64,000 bases of DNA from Anaerobacillus alkalidiazotrophicus (GTDB lineage: Bacteria; Bacillota; Bacilli; Bacillales_H; Anaerobacillaceae). This document shows, one piece after another, positions 46,131 through 55,390 of the stretch; positions within the stretch are counted from its first letter, which is position 1, and each line of letters starts with the position of its first letter. Location of the stretch: NCBI RefSeq assembly GCF_001866055.1, contig NZ_MLQS01000001.1, forward strand, positions 349,686-413,685, written 5' to 3'. Below the pieces are notes generated by a model. It searched no databases, was not told the DNA's origin, and was given only the letters and a program-made list of their open reading frames with translations. The position numbers and the translations under genes were made by a program.

Positions 46131-46737
46131 ATTACTATATACATATACCCTAAATTATCAAATCTAAAATAGGATCTACTTATAAATTCTGATACTGTAA
46201 AAAAGAATTGGTCGTTAATGACTCTGCAAGTAAACGAATCTAGCGGAATGGAAAGCCCTTTTCCTACCATTTTGATATAACTTTCTTTGAGTGACCATAA
46301 ATCATAAAAATAAAACAACTTTCATTTTCAGTTTTTTCTTCAATATCTCGAATCTCTGTTTCAGAAAAAAAACTGTATACAATCTGAAAGTCAATCGGTT
46401 TAATTTCTTCTATATCAATTCCAATAGGTTGATTATCTGTAGCGCAAACTACCCAATTGCCAGAATGTGAAACATTGAAATGAAAAGATTGCAAGCCTTT
46501 CACGAAAGGCTTGCAATCTGTGTTGGTTTCAAATTGGAATTTGTTCATTTGGAATTTGAAATTGGGTAACGATGCTTTTTCTAGTTAATAAGTCAGCCAC
46601 TATACTTCGTAAAGCATCTTCCCGAAAAACATATTGTTGATACCTTCTTGTTTCTCTACAGTAAGTTTTGATAATAATGTATTGTATTGTTTTTCAGGAA
46701 CATTGTAATTTAGTTGTGTTACATAAATATGTGACAT
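46127..46737 (-). pseudogene. Sfp-type 4'-phosphopantetheinyl transferase, multiply frameshifted
   Basis: AGGAGGC precedes ATG 46737. Successive frames give an Sfp-like protein: HIYVTQLNYNVPEKQYNTLL, then FREDALRSIVADLLTRKSI, then FHFNVSHSGNWVVCATD with GIDIEEIKPIDFQIVYSFF, then FYDLWSLKESYIKMVGKGL and ISRSYFRFDNLGYMY. Frameshifts lie near 46650, 46530 and 46300; the last 20 or so residues are cut by the IS21 end. Intact Sfp activates carrier domains of NRPS/PKS. It lies downstream of the ABC export cassette with a TetR-like operator before it. Confidence 0.85.
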
Positions 46738-46760
46738 TTTTGCCTCCTAGTCTATTAACT

Positions 46761-46771
46761 GACCATTAGTC
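46761..46771 (-). promoter_or_regulatory. Probable second TetR operator, upstream of sfp pseudogene
   Basis: GACCATTAGTC matches GACCGTCAGTC at 52751-52761 (9 of 11) in the palindrome before tetR; flanks TATTAACT and GTTTATT are also similar. Confidence 0.5.
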
Positions 46772-46903
46772 GTTTATTAAACCTTAATAGGCCCTGAACA
46801 TATTGTTAAACTTTATTTTCAATACATTTAAATTTACTTGCACGTGTGTTTCTCTTAAGATTTACTATATCTCCAATGGTTATTATCACGGTTTTTGACC
46901 ACT

Positions 46904-47665
46904 TTAGAACCCCATACCACTTAACCATTTAGAAAGCTTCGCTTCTCTTTCTTTTATATTATTTACTTCCTTTTTATACTTTCCAAGCTGTTTTTCACTG
47001 ACAATTTGCCCATCCAACATATAAATAACACGTTCTGTTTTTGCTGCAACTTTGATATCATGGGTGACTAATAAAATCGTCGTCCCTGAATCATTTATAT
47101 TTGCTAATATATCCATGATTTCACCTGCTGCTTTAGAATTAAGTGCTCCCGTTGGTTCATCACCAAATATGATTGGAGGATTATTGATGAGTGCTCTGCA
47201 AATTGCCACCCGTTGTAGTTGACCACCTGAAGCTTGCGTAATGTCATGATCTGCAAGCTCGGCAATATCAGTCTGCTTCATTAATTCTATCGCTCTTTTA
47301 TTAATTTCTTTACGACTATCTTCCTTGGCCAAATATGCTGATAGGATGATATTATCAAAGATTGACAGGTTTTTCAGAAGATGAATTTGCTGAAAAATAA
47401 AACCTATTTTGTGTAAACGCAATCTAGATAAATCCTTTTCAGAAAGAAAAGAAACATCTTGTCCCTCAAGAATAACAGTTCCTGCTGTCATTTGATCCAA
47501 GCCGCTAATATTGTAGAGTAACGTTGATTTACCAGACCCTGATGGACCCATTACAGATACAAATTCTCCTTCTACTATCTCTAAATTCACATTTTTAAGG
47601 ACGGTATTTTTTTGATCACTTCCATAAACTTTATTTAACCCTTTTGCTTCTAGTATGGTCTTCAT
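46904..47665 (-). CDS. ABC transporter ATPase, MacB/LolD (FtsX-partner) type
   Basis: Starting at ATG 47665 (GGGAGGGG six bases upstream) it has 253 residues; the open frame extends 36 codons into the permease gene but without family character. Walker A GPSGSGKST, signature ASGGQLQRVAIC (Ala instead of the usual Leu/Ser), Walker B IIFGDEPTGALN and His switch LLVTHDIKVA. It works with the FtsX-type permease encoded immediately upstream (11-bp gap). This class exports peptides or lipids or confers peptide-antibiotic resistance. Confidence 0.92.
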   Translation of the reverse strand: MKTILEAKGLNKVYGSDQKNTVLKNVNLEIVEGEFVSVMGPSGSGKSTLLYNISGLDQMTAGTVILEGQDVSFLSEKDLSRLRLHKIGFIFQQIHLLKNLSIFDNIILSAYLAKEDSRKEINKRAIELMKQTDIAELADHDITQASGGQLQRVAICRALINNPPIIFGDEPTGALNSKAAGEIMDILANINDSGTTILLVTHDIKVAAKTERVIYMLDGQIVSEKQLGKYKKEVNNIKEREAKLSKWLSGMGF

Positions 47666-47676
47666 GTTTCCCCTCC

Positions 47677-50022
47677 CTATTCTATATTCATCCCAGATAT
47701 ATTCGATTTCTCTATGGACGACGTGCTTATTATCGTAGTAACTATGACACTTGTCATTAGCATAATTGGACATAGAACATAAGCGTGAATAGGATTAATA
47801 ATAAACTCTATTTGGGAAGCGCCCATAAATGACCATAAAACGCTAACGATACTTTGACCAATTGTATTTGAAAAAATCGTTCCAAGAATGATGCCTATAA
47901 CCATTACAAGTAATACCCTTGCTACATATTGAACTTGAATATCCTTTGAAGAAAACCCTAAACTTCTCATAATTGCTATTTCGGAAGAGTCTTTGGCAAC
48001 TAACATTCTCATAAACAAAGATGTAATGAGTATTGATACAAATATAGCAATGACGGTAGATATGATTGTCAGAAGCACTAACTGGTCTATCGTATTACCC
48101 AGTGTTTGTACTAAATAACCTTGTAAATGTGTCACCTTTGTGGGATGAAAGGCTTTCGTATATTCATCAATCTTTTCTGCTATACTGATATGAGGTTTCA
48201 CGTCTAAACTGACCACATACCAAAGTACGTTTTCATGGTTTTCAGGTAATAGCGCTTTAGCTGTCCGCCCACCATTGGTTATATCTTGATAGATGCCGCT
48301 TACCAGCATCTCTTCCTCGTTACCATGATTATCTGTTATTAGCCGTAAAGTATCTCCAACCGATTTATCAAGTTCATTCCCATTAAGGTAGGAGAGGGCA
48401 ATTTCATTTTCCCTTGTTGGGGCTTGACCTTCTAAATACTCTAGAGGAAAAACAGATAAATCTCCCGTCTCTACACTGATGTTTTCATAAATGCCATCAC
48501 TGTTGATAACTTTAAACCGAGAAGTAATCAAAGGAGAGAACTGCTCTACATCTTCATCATCTTCAATGTATGTGATTACATTTTTAAATCGTTGTACTAT
48601 ATCCTCTGATTGTTGTAAATCAATCCGTATATCACTTTGTCCAATCCCCATATAGGTGATAAAACTAGGAGATTGTATTGTGTTTAGGAAGTTCACTGGG
48701 ACAATGATAATAATAGAGCAAACAACAAATACAAAAAATAATAACCCAAATATTTTCAGTCGTCCGAAAATATCCTTTAAACCTAAAAAACTATTAACTT
48801 CTAAGTACTTACTTTTAGTTAAAGAAAGAAAACCTTTACTGATTTTAGTTTCTCCGATACTACCTGAGCGTAAAGCCTCTACTGCAGTTATCTTATTGAA
48901 CCTTCTGAATGTTAATCTACAAAAGGTAATGACAATTAAAAATATTAAGATAATTGAAATGAAAGGAATGACATATTGAAGAATATTTTCCGAGGCTGTG
49001 CCAGCATATAACATGATGTTTTTTGTAAATAACGGACTAATAAATAAAGACACTAGATAACCTGTTATGCAAGCTATAGCAGCTATAGCAATGTACTTAA
49101 CTAAATAAATTCTTATAATATAATTGAGCTCGATACCAATCGCCTTCATGACTCCAATCTCTCGATAATCTTCTTCAACGGTGGCAAGAATCGTAAGCCG
49201 CAGACAAAGGCTCGCTATAATAATAAGTAAGAAGCTGACCAAAATAATCACAGCGGCGACAATGCCGTCTGTAAGGGCATTCAAGATTTTAAATGTATGA
49301 TAGTCAACAGTTGGCCCTCTATTAGGAAGGCTTGAAGATTGGTAAGTATGACTAAATTCACTCAGTTTGCTCATCGCCGTGAGTTGAAATTCTATCAGGT
49401 ATTCCATTTCACCCAGAGTATTTTTAAGTGTTTCATAATCAACTTCATTGACTAAAAAACGCTTTGAATGGACAATCGAAGGGTTCATCAAAGCATCTCG
49501 AACAAAATATCCAATCGTAAATTCCTTATCAAAGGCTCCATTAGAAATCCTAACTTTGTCACCGATTCCCAAATTATCCCTCTGCATATAATAGATTGGG
49601 ACACCAATTTCACCACTAGAAACTTGTATTATTTGGTTTTCAAGATCTAGTAAAAAATCAAATACTTCGTTCTGCTTCACAAAACTTATATCCATCACGC
49701 TGTTTGTTTCTTGCTGTTCATTGTTGCCTAATAAAACATTGGCCCCGTCTATATTTACCATCTCTACAGTTTGTTGATTTCTCACAAGGCTGTTTCTTGA
49801 TGACCAGCTATCAATTTCGGTTTGTTCAATTTCTCCGGAGTGCATTTGTACAAAATGCGGTGCATTTGATTCGGAAAACAAGTTTTCAATAGAGTCTATT
49901 AGTTTGATAATCATGCCTGCTCCACTAGAAACAAGAAACGCTGATAACATAATGAAAATAAACAAGGTTATTGTTATACTTTTCTTTCTTTGAAAATCTT
50001 TTCGTAGTATTTTTAGCAACAT
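47677..50022 (-). CDS. FtsX-type ABC permease with two FtsX domains
   Basis: About 781 residues from ATG 50022 (AAAGGAG upstream). N-terminal membrane segment, a large extracytoplasmic domain (about 45-250), three or more segments in the first FtsX unit (EEDYREIGVMKAIGIELNYIIRIYLVKYIAIAA), a second extracytoplasmic domain (about 440-640) and a second FtsX unit (SEIAIMRSLGFSSKDIQVQYVARVLLVM). The 2x(1+3) topology and paired ATPase indicate a mechanotransmission-type or lantibiotic-export pump. Belongs to the TetR-controlled cassette. Confidence 0.9.
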   Translation of the reverse strand: MLLKILRKDFQRKKSITITLFIFIMLSAFLVSSGAGMIIKLIDSIENLFSESNAPHFVQMHSGEIEQTEIDSWSSRNSLVRNQQTVEMVNIDGANVLLGNNEQQETNSVMDISFVKQNEVFDFLLDLENQIIQVSSGEIGVPIYYMQRDNLGIGDKVRISNGAFDKEFTIGYFVRDALMNPSIVHSKRFLVNEVDYETLKNTLGEMEYLIEFQLTAMSKLSEFSHTYQSSSLPNRGPTVDYHTFKILNALTDGIVAAVIILVSFLLIIIASLCLRLTILATVEEDYREIGVMKAIGIELNYIIRIYLVKYIAIAAIACITGYLVSLFISPLFTKNIMLYAGTASENILQYVIPFISIILIFLIVITFCRLTFRRFNKITAVEALRSGSIGETKISKGFLSLTKSKYLEVNSFLGLKDIFGRLKIFGLLFFVFVVCSIIIIVPVNFLNTIQSPSFITYMGIGQSDIRIDLQQSEDIVQRFKNVITYIEDDEDVEQFSPLITSRFKVINSDGIYENISVETGDLSVFPLEYLEGQAPTRENEIALSYLNGNELDKSVGDTLRLITDNHGNEEEMLVSGIYQDITNGGRTAKALLPENHENVLWYVVSLDVKPHISIAEKIDEYTKAFHPTKVTHLQGYLVQTLGNTIDQLVLLTIISTVIAIFVSILITSLFMRMLVAKDSSEIAIMRSLGFSSKDIQVQYVARVLLVMVIGIILGTIFSNTIGQSIVSVLWSFMGASQIEFIINPIHAYVLCPIMLMTSVIVTTIISTSSIEKSNISGMNIE

Positions 50023-50114
50023 CCTACTATCGTTACTCCTTTCGCTTACCAAACTAAGAGCTTTATACTTTTCAGCAACAACACTTAATTCATCTCTACT
50101 TTGATAGACGATAG

Positions 50115-50951
50115 CTACTGCTGAAAGATATCTTTATTCCCTTTTGCACGGTTGATTCTTGTGAAATCTACATTTGAAAAGGCAATCGTTGAGAGCAATA
50201 AACATAAGACACCAAATACAAAAACAATGAGAATACTAATTTGAGGAGTAATAATAAAATTGTTTATTTCAAAAGCAAGTTGTTCTGCTATCAACTCCTC
50301 TGCTGACAATGACATTTTTTCTAAACTAAGCGTTCTAAAAAGCGCTGTTGCATATGTCATTGGATTAATTAAAGCGACAAACTGTAATCCTTGCGGAAGT
50401 AAGCTAAGTGGTACATAAACACCGCATAAGAAAGTAATTGGAATGGTAATAGCTACTGATACAATCTGAAAGGTTTGAGAGTTTTTTATAGACGTAGCTA
50501 AAAATAATCCGAATGCAGAAAATACTAGTCCTATAAAAATCATAAAACCGATGATAGCAAAAGGTGTAATGATAGATGTATATTTCATACCAATGAAATA
50601 TCCTACAAACAAAATAATAATTCCTTGAAAAGTAGCAATCGTTGTTGATGCTAATATTTGTCCTGCAGCAATCTGGACTCTTTTTACAGGACTTACAAGA
50701 ATTTCTTTCATGTAACCTGAAACTATATCATCTATAGTTGATGTTGCTATATTGAGAGATGTTTGAAAAACTACTATAATAACAATTCCTGCTAACACAT
50801 AATTGATTGGATTACTTATAAAAGTACTTTCAAAAATTTTACTTAATAAATATAAATAGAAAAACGGCATGATAACAATTAAAACAAGCTGTACACGATT
50901 TCTCACAAATAATTTTACATTTCTAAACCATAAAGCCGAAATAATTCGCAA
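50115..50951 (-). CDS. ABC-2 type permease (DrrB-like)
   Basis: 278 residues, six membrane segments. ABC2 motif FLCGVYVPLSLLPQGLQFVALINPMTY near residues 174-200 is characteristic of the DrrB/NodJ class of drug and polysaccharide exporters. The start is TTG at 50951 behind GAGGGGG, six bases after the ATPase stop codon. It forms the membrane part of the exporter with the upstream DrrA-like ATPase. Confidence 0.92.
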   Translation of the reverse strand: MRIISALWFRNVKLFVRNRVQLVLIVIMPFFYLYLLSKIFESTFISNPINYVLAGIVIIVVFQTSLNIATSTIDDIVSGYMKEILVSPVKRVQIAAGQILASTTIATFQGIIILFVGYFIGMKYTSIITPFAIIGFMIFIGLVFSAFGLFLATSIKNSQTFQIVSVAITIPITFLCGVYVPLSLLPQGLQFVALINPMTYATALFRTLSLEKMSLSAEELIAEQLAFEINNFIITPQISILIVFVFGVLCLLLSTIAFSNVDFTRINRAKGNKDIFQQ

Positions 50952-50956
50952 TAAAA

Positions 50957-51871
50957 CTACCCCCTCATATCCTTTCCTGTAATTTTAAGAAACACATCAT
51001 TTAATGTTCCCTTTTTAATTTCAATGTCTTTAATAGAGGATGTATGTTTGTTGATTAGTTCCATTAGCTGTGATATTTCACTAACCTCTATAGAGTAAAA
51101 ATTAGCATTTTTCTTGAATTTCATATTGTATTCTTTTAAAAGGTCAACTAACGCCAGCTCATCTAAACTTGCTATCTGTGCTTCGTCCTTTGTATATCGT
51201 TGCTTCAATGCATAGGGACTATCAAATGCAATAATCTTACCATTATCCATAATAGCTACTTTATCGCAGATTTCAGCTTCATCCATATAGTGGGTTGTTA
51301 AAAAGATCGTTATGTTTTTTTCTTTCTGTAGCTTTATTATATAATCCCAGATATTTGCTCTCGTCTGAGGATCAAGCCCTGTAGTTGGCTCATCCAAAAA
51401 CAAAACTTTAGGAAAATGTAAAAGACTTCTTGCGATTTCTACTCGTCTTTTCATGCCTCCTGATAAGCTACTAACCATAGCTTTTTTCCAATTCACCAAA
51501 TCTACTATATCCAACACAAAGTTAACTCGTTCGTTAATAATCGATCTCTTCAAACCATAAAAATGGCAATGCATTTTTAAATTTTCTTCAACAGTCATTT
51601 TATTGTCTAGCGTTGATTCTTGAAAAACAACGCCGATTATACTTCTGACATATTCTTTATCACGACTTACATCCTTACCGTCTATCAGCAAAGTACCAGA
51701 GGTTTTCTCAAGAATAGTACATAGCGTGTTGATTGTTGTACTTTTACCTGCACCGTTAGGACCTAAGAAAGCAAAGATGCTTCCACTTTCTACCTCAAAG
51801 GAAACATCATCAACCGCTGTAAAATCTCCGTATTTTTTGACAAAATCTTTTACAACTATTATATTTTCCAA
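50957..51871 (-). CDS. ABC ATPase, DrrA/NodI type
   Basis: 304 residues. Walker A GPNGAGKST (about 36-44), signature LSGGMKRRVEIARSL, Walker B VLFLDEPTTGLDPQTR, His switch FLTTHYMDEAEICD, then a C-terminal domain of about 80 residues typical of DrrA. Start TTG at 51871 with AAGGTGAT. Couples to the ABC-2 permease to expel an unknown compound, commonly an antibiotic made by or met by the cell. Confidence 0.93.
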   Translation of the reverse strand: MENIIVVKDFVKKYGDFTAVDDVSFEVESGSIFAFLGPNGAGKSTTINTLCTILEKTSGTLLIDGKDVSRDKEYVRSIIGVVFQESTLDNKMTVEENLKMHCHFYGLKRSIINERVNFVLDIVDLVNWKKAMVSSLSGGMKRRVEIARSLLHFPKVLFLDEPTTGLDPQTRANIWDYIIKLQKEKNITIFLTTHYMDEAEICDKVAIMDNGKIIAFDSPYALKQRYTKDEAQIASLDELALVDLLKEYNMKFKKNANFYSIEVSEISQLMELINKHTSSIKDIEIKKGTLNDVFLKITGKDMRG

Positions 51872-51876
51872 TTAGA

Positions 51877-52062
51877 TCACCTTTTTTTATTTTTTAGAAA
51901 ACTTAATACGTTATAAACCTTATCGAAAGCACTGCTTATATCCCCAGAATTAGATAATTCATCACTTAACACTTCTTCAAATGCATCTATAACTTTTTTA
52001 CAATCAATAATATTTACCCCTGATTTTTCTGAAACTTTTCCAGCCACTTCTAATTTATTCAT
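51877..52062 (-). CDS. Mini HU-like protein (N-terminal HU half only)
   Basis: 61 residues from ATG 52062, with AAGGAG nine bases upstream inside the end of tetR. The first 40 residues, MNKLEVAGKVSEKSGVNI then DCKKVIDAFEEVLSDELSNSGDI, align well with the two-helix N-terminus of HU (MNKTELI.AVAE...KKDA.KAVD..), but the beta-arm DNA-binding half is replaced by SSAFDKVYNVLSFLKNKKR. It could dimerise like HU without binding DNA by arms. It is translationally coupled between tetR and the ABC genes, an unexpected place. Function unknown. Confidence 0.65.
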   Translation of the reverse strand: MNKLEVAGKVSEKSGVNIIDCKKVIDAFEEVLSDELSNSGDISSAFDKVYNVLSFLKNKKR

Positions 52063-52063
52063 A

Positions 52064-52723
52064 TCATTCATCTCCTTCTTCCTTTTGATCTTCATTCATC
52101 TGCTTAAACATTTGTGACATGTAACCAAAGGTCCCTTTTTCTGCCCCTAATGTAGTCTCCATAATGTAGGAAAATGCTATGGCTTTTTCTATTAGTTGAT
52201 GGGGCTGCCATTGAAAAATACCTTCATCAAACAAGAATTGTGATGACACGAGCAAGAATTCCACCGTTTCCTTAGGGTAAGGAGTTTTAAATGATCCTTC
52301 CTCTATCCCTTGTTCAATAATAGATGCCAAAACAGGTGTTAGTTTCAGAATCGTTTCTACTAAGCTTTTCTGGTGCATTTCAGCATTGTTTACTTGGTGA
52401 AACTGGTCAACAATTTCCTTTTTCTGATTCGTATCAGCTTCTTGTGACATAAGGATATGAAATATTTTCTCAGGGGCTTTAAGGTTTGAATCTTGGGCTA
52501 TAGCCTTTGCAGCCTCTACTCCACTGTCTATAAAACGCAAGACAATGGCATCCATTACTTCCTCCTTTGATTGGAAATAGTAATAAAAAGTCCCTTTAGC
52601 GATACCTACCTTTTGAAGAATGTCATTAACTGTAGTTCCTGAATAACCCTTTGTTAAAAATAGAACCTCAGCTGCGTCTATAATTTCATTTCTTCGTTCT
52701 TCAGGATTTTTTGTAATTCTCAT
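52064..52723 (-). CDS. TetR-family repressor of the export cassette
   Basis: 219 residues. N-terminal HTH: RRNEIIDAAEVLFLTKGYSGTTVNDILQKVGIAKGTFYYYFQSKEEVMDAI. The remaining helical ligand domain is not family-specific. It is the first gene of the cassette tetR-mini HU-drrA-drrB-ftsX-lolD, all minus strand, and has a 27-bp palindrome 18 bp upstream of its start, so autoregulation is likely. A related half-operator precedes the sfp pseudogene at the end of the cassette. Confidence 0.92.
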   Translation of the reverse strand: MRITKNPEERRNEIIDAAEVLFLTKGYSGTTVNDILQKVGIAKGTFYYYFQSKEEVMDAIVLRFIDSGVEAAKAIAQDSNLKAPEKIFHILMSQEADTNQKKEIVDQFHQVNNAEMHQKSLVETILKLTPVLASIIEQGIEEGSFKTPYPKETVEFLLVSSQFLFDEGIFQWQPHQLIEKAIAFSYIMETTLGAEKGTFGYMSQMFKQMNEDQKEEGDE

Positions 52724-52740
52724 ACTAAACCTCCACTACT

Positions 52741-52767
52741 CCAATAAACCGACCGTCAGTCTATTGG
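52741..52767 (-). promoter_or_regulatory. TetR operator palindrome
   Basis: 27-bp palindrome with perfect arms CCAATA/TATTGG and core ACCGACCGTCAGT; five mismatched centre or paired positions only. It lies directly upstream of tetR. Confidence 0.75.
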
Positions 52768-52956
52768 AATTGTAACATTTTTCCATCCGGAAAGTCAATA
52801 AGCTAATTTCCGACACTATCTTGAAACAATAATTTTTATTAAATCTTTTTTATAATAAATACTCCACTAGTATCGCATTAATTAAATTAGAATAGAATAT
52901 TAAAATAATCAAAATCTTCAGTGATTTTATTTTGTGCAAAGAAAAAGTCCTTTATA

Positions 52957-53195
52957 ATGGATAAGTCAGGCGGCAAACCGTCCAAATCCACTAATAAAGG
53001 ACATCTCTCATGGACAGATCACACGAAAAAATTAACGACAGATTCATTCCTAAAACTACTACATTTTGCGCAGTTACAAGAAGTTGAAAGTCTACATGCG
53101 CTAAGCGATTGTCTTTTCGATGACCAACTTCAAAAAGAGACAAACCTTGATTCTATCAGTATTTCTCAGCTGTCACGCCGATTTAATGCCATGAA
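52957..53195 (+). mobile_element. IS4-family (DUF4372) transposase N-terminal fragment
   Basis: Reads KKLTTDSFLKLLHFAQLQEVESLHALSDCLF then LDSISISQLSRRFNAMNP, the DUF4372 N-terminus of IS4-type transposases. The rest is gone; the fragment joins another IS piece at about 53193. Confidence 0.75.
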
Positions 53196-53359
53196 TCCTT
53201 TAGGTACTTGTCAATCGTTCTCCGATCTACACCTATCTCTCGTGCCAATTTACTTTTATTGATTTTCATCTTTAAACTCTCCATCAACATGTTTAATTTA
53301 GGTAAGTCTAGTAGACTCTTAATTTCGATATTTGTTTTTATATTTAGCTGCATCTGCAT
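53188..53359 (-). mobile_element. Second IS21-type IstA N-terminal fragment
   Basis: Minus strand from ATG 53359: MQMQLNIKTNIEIKSLLDLP then KMKINKSKLAREIGVDRRTIDKYL, a helix-turn-helix start of a different IstA. Breaks off at the IS4 fragment. Confidence 0.7.
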
Positions 53360-53454
53360 AACATTCAGGAACGAAACAAAACTCTTAATTTACGCTATTT
53401 CACTATTTTTTGAGCTTAAAAGAAGTCGTTTTATTGCATTTCAATCTAAATGAG

Positions 53455-53612
53455 CTATTTGTTCACGGAACATCTGTACAAAACCATAAAGCTCCTTTAT
53501 TTCTGGATATCTACTTAGAGTTAAATTTAAAAGTTTAATCTCTTTCTTTGATATTTGCTGATTTAGTTTCCAATAAAGAGGAATAACAGATTTACGAAAA
53601 CAACGTTCTTCT
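53455..53612 (-). mobile_element. ISL3-type transposase fragment
   Basis: Minus-strand reading LNQQISKKEIKLLNLTLSRY then PEIKELYGFVQMFREQIAHLD resembles the C-terminal helical part of ISL3-family transposases. No start or ends are left. Confidence 0.55.
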
Positions 53613-53651
53613 CTAGATTTCTTTGAACATAATATGACTTTTTCTAGCTAA

Positions 53652-53673
53652 GGAAGAGGAAACTCTTCCTTTT
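53652..53673 (+). terminator. Terminator-like hairpin in the IS graveyard
   Basis: AAGGAAGAG/CTCTTCCTT with GAAA tetraloop and T7 tract. Confidence 0.8.
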
Positions 53674-53755
53674 TTTGTATGCATTATTTAGTTAATATTG
53701 GTAGGTTGCATGTTTTTTCATGGGCTATGCACATGAAAAAAAAAGAATATCATCA

Positions 53756-53793
53756 CTAACCTAATTGTTCGGTTACCCCAACAATTAGGTTAG
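53756..53793. repeat. Long perfect hairpin beside tRNA-Leu
   Basis: CTAACCTAATTGTT/AACAATTAGGTTAG, 14-bp perfect stem, 10-nt loop, no T tract; role unknown. Confidence 0.5.
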
Positions 53794-53805
53794 CGCCATA
53801 TAAAA

Positions 53806-53831
53806 AGACTTCCTAATTGGCAGGAAGCCTT
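53806..53831 (-). terminator. Terminator of tRNA-Leu(CAA)
   Basis: CTTCCT/AGGAAG stem, minus-strand T5 tract. Confidence 0.7.
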
Positions 53832-53857
53832 ATAAAATCAAGTGTTCATATGTAGAA

Positions 53858-53943
53858 ATGGTACCGGTGGTCGGGGTCGAACCGACACTCCAGAAGGAAC
53901 ACGATTTTGAGTCGTGCGCGTCTGCCAATTCCGCCACACCGGC
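53858..53943 (-). tRNA. tRNA-Leu(CAA)
   Basis: Cloverleaf with long variable arm, acceptor GCCGGTG, anticodon loop ACTCAAAAT, encoded CCA. It stands 7 kb from the main tRNA cluster, whereas in B. subtilis trnD two Leu genes are adjacent. Confidence 0.95.
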
Positions 53944-54249
53944 ATATTTTATAACACTAATTAATTAAAACACAATCAGTTAAATATGTCAATATAACAA
54001 TATACAAACTTGCATAACACGAAAGGTCATCTATTTACTTTTAGAATTTAACATCACCTTTCCAATGAAACAACTTTAATGGATATAATGATAATCTATC
54101 TCGAAAATGAATATTCTGGTGCATCGTTATCCGAAGTTAGTAAGTCTCAATCTGGGGACTTCTCATCAAGAATTTACAAGTTAACAGCGATTAACTCACC
54201 TATTCATCAACAAACAGCCTCTCAAGAAAAATTGGAAGTAAATTAACGC
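53944..54249. other. Intergenic region with possible 52-residue ORF
   Basis: Plus-strand frame 54088-54246 begins MIIYLENEYSGASLSEVSKS but lacks a ribosome site; probably an IS accessory remnant. Nothing else seen. Confidence 0.35.
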
Positions 54250-54291
54250 AAAACTAAGGCTTCCTACAATTTTGTAGAAAGCCTTAGTTTT
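54250..54291 (-). terminator. Strong terminator of galM/gal operon
   Basis: AAAACTAAGGCTT...CTACAA/TTGTAG...AAGCCTTAGTTTT extended stem. Confidence 0.9.
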
Positions 54292-54310
54292 TTCTTTGAA
54301 AGATTATACT

Positions 54311-55360
54311 TTAGTTGGAAAATCCAAATGAATACTTAGTTTGAGAGAAATACTTCTCGCCTTTTTCAAGCACAATGGATGGAAAATGGGGGTGGTTAAT
54401 GGCGTCTGGTATTCCTTGAGTTTCTAAGCATAACCCTAAATATTTTCTAGACTGGGTTTGACCGATTTTGAAATGATCTTGTAGTTGAGTACCAGTGTAC
54501 AGCACAACACACGGTTGATCTGTTTCAATGACTAGACGGCGTCCACTTTCTTCATCTATTAAAATAATTTCTTCCTTATTATTTTCATTTAATAGAAATG
54601 GGTGATCATACCCTTCCCCTGCTAGTTGATTTTGTGGATGTGAAGAATAAGAACCATCAACAATCTTTCTTCCTTCTCGGAAATCAAATGGTGTTCCTTC
54701 AACAGGTAAATGTTCACCAGTAGGTAGTAATTCATCATTTAACTCAATAAATTGATCACTCTTTAGCTGTAATTGATGATTTAATATATCGCGTTTCGCA
54801 TTTCCACTTAAGTTAAAATACGTATGGTTTGTTAGATTAACGATCGTTGTTTTATCTGTTTCACCTTCATATGTAATAGTGAAAGCGTTATCCTCTGATA
54901 ATGTATACGTAACTTTTACTTCTAGGTTTCCTGGATAGCCCTCTTCACTATCCTTACTTAAGTAAGTAAATATAACCGATCCTTCATGTTCATTTTCAAT
55001 GACCCTTGAACTCCAAGCAACTTTATCAAAGCCTTCTATACCACCGTGCAAATGGTTATTATCTTTATTAGTTGCTAACTGATACGTCTTCCCATTTAAC
55101 TCGAACTGACCTCTAGAAATTCTTCCTGCCACACGACCACATACGGCACCGAAGTATGGTGAATAATTTTGATAATCTTCTAACGTATCGAATCCTAATA
55201 CGACATTTTCAATGTTTCCTTTTGCATCAGGAACCAAGATTTTAGTGATGATGCAACCATAGTCAATACAGGTTACTTCCATTCCATGGTTATTTTTTAG
55301 AGTATAAGCATAAATTGATTCGCTCTTTAATTCAGCAAATAAATGTTTTTTTATTTTCAT
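54311..55360 (-). CDS. galM: Aldose 1-epimerase (galactose mutarotase)
   Basis: 349 residues. Conserved GAVCGRVAGRISRGQFELNGKTYQLATN (Arg and Gly of the substrate pocket), NHLHGGIEGFDKVAW with the catalytic-region His, NLTNHTYFNLSG (second His), and the Glu in LCLETQGIPDAINHP near residue 300 that acts as general base. It interconverts beta- and alpha-D-galactose ahead of GalK. AGGTAAG upstream of the ATG. Last gene of the galactose cluster, 30 bp after the ROK regulator. Confidence 0.95.
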   Translation of the reverse strand: MKIKKHLFAELKSESIYAYTLKNNHGMEVTCIDYGCIITKILVPDAKGNIENVVLGFDTLEDYQNYSPYFGAVCGRVAGRISRGQFELNGKTYQLATNKDNNHLHGGIEGFDKVAWSSRVIENEHEGSVIFTYLSKDSEEGYPGNLEVKVTYTLSEDNAFTITYEGETDKTTIVNLTNHTYFNLSGNAKRDILNHQLQLKSDQFIELNDELLPTGEHLPVEGTPFDFREGRKIVDGSYSSHPQNQLAGEGYDHPFLLNENNKEEIILIDEESGRRLVIETDQPCVVLYTGTQLQDHFKIGQTQSRKYLGLCLETQGIPDAINHPHFPSIVLEKGEKYFSQTKYSFGFSN

Positions 55361-55390
55361 ATCTTACCTCTCCCTCTAACTATAGCATCA

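Noticed and set aside
46183..46205. Match of ACTTATAAATTCTGATACT to repeat family B
   Set aside because: Short match inside the sfp pseudogene coding sequence; probably chance.
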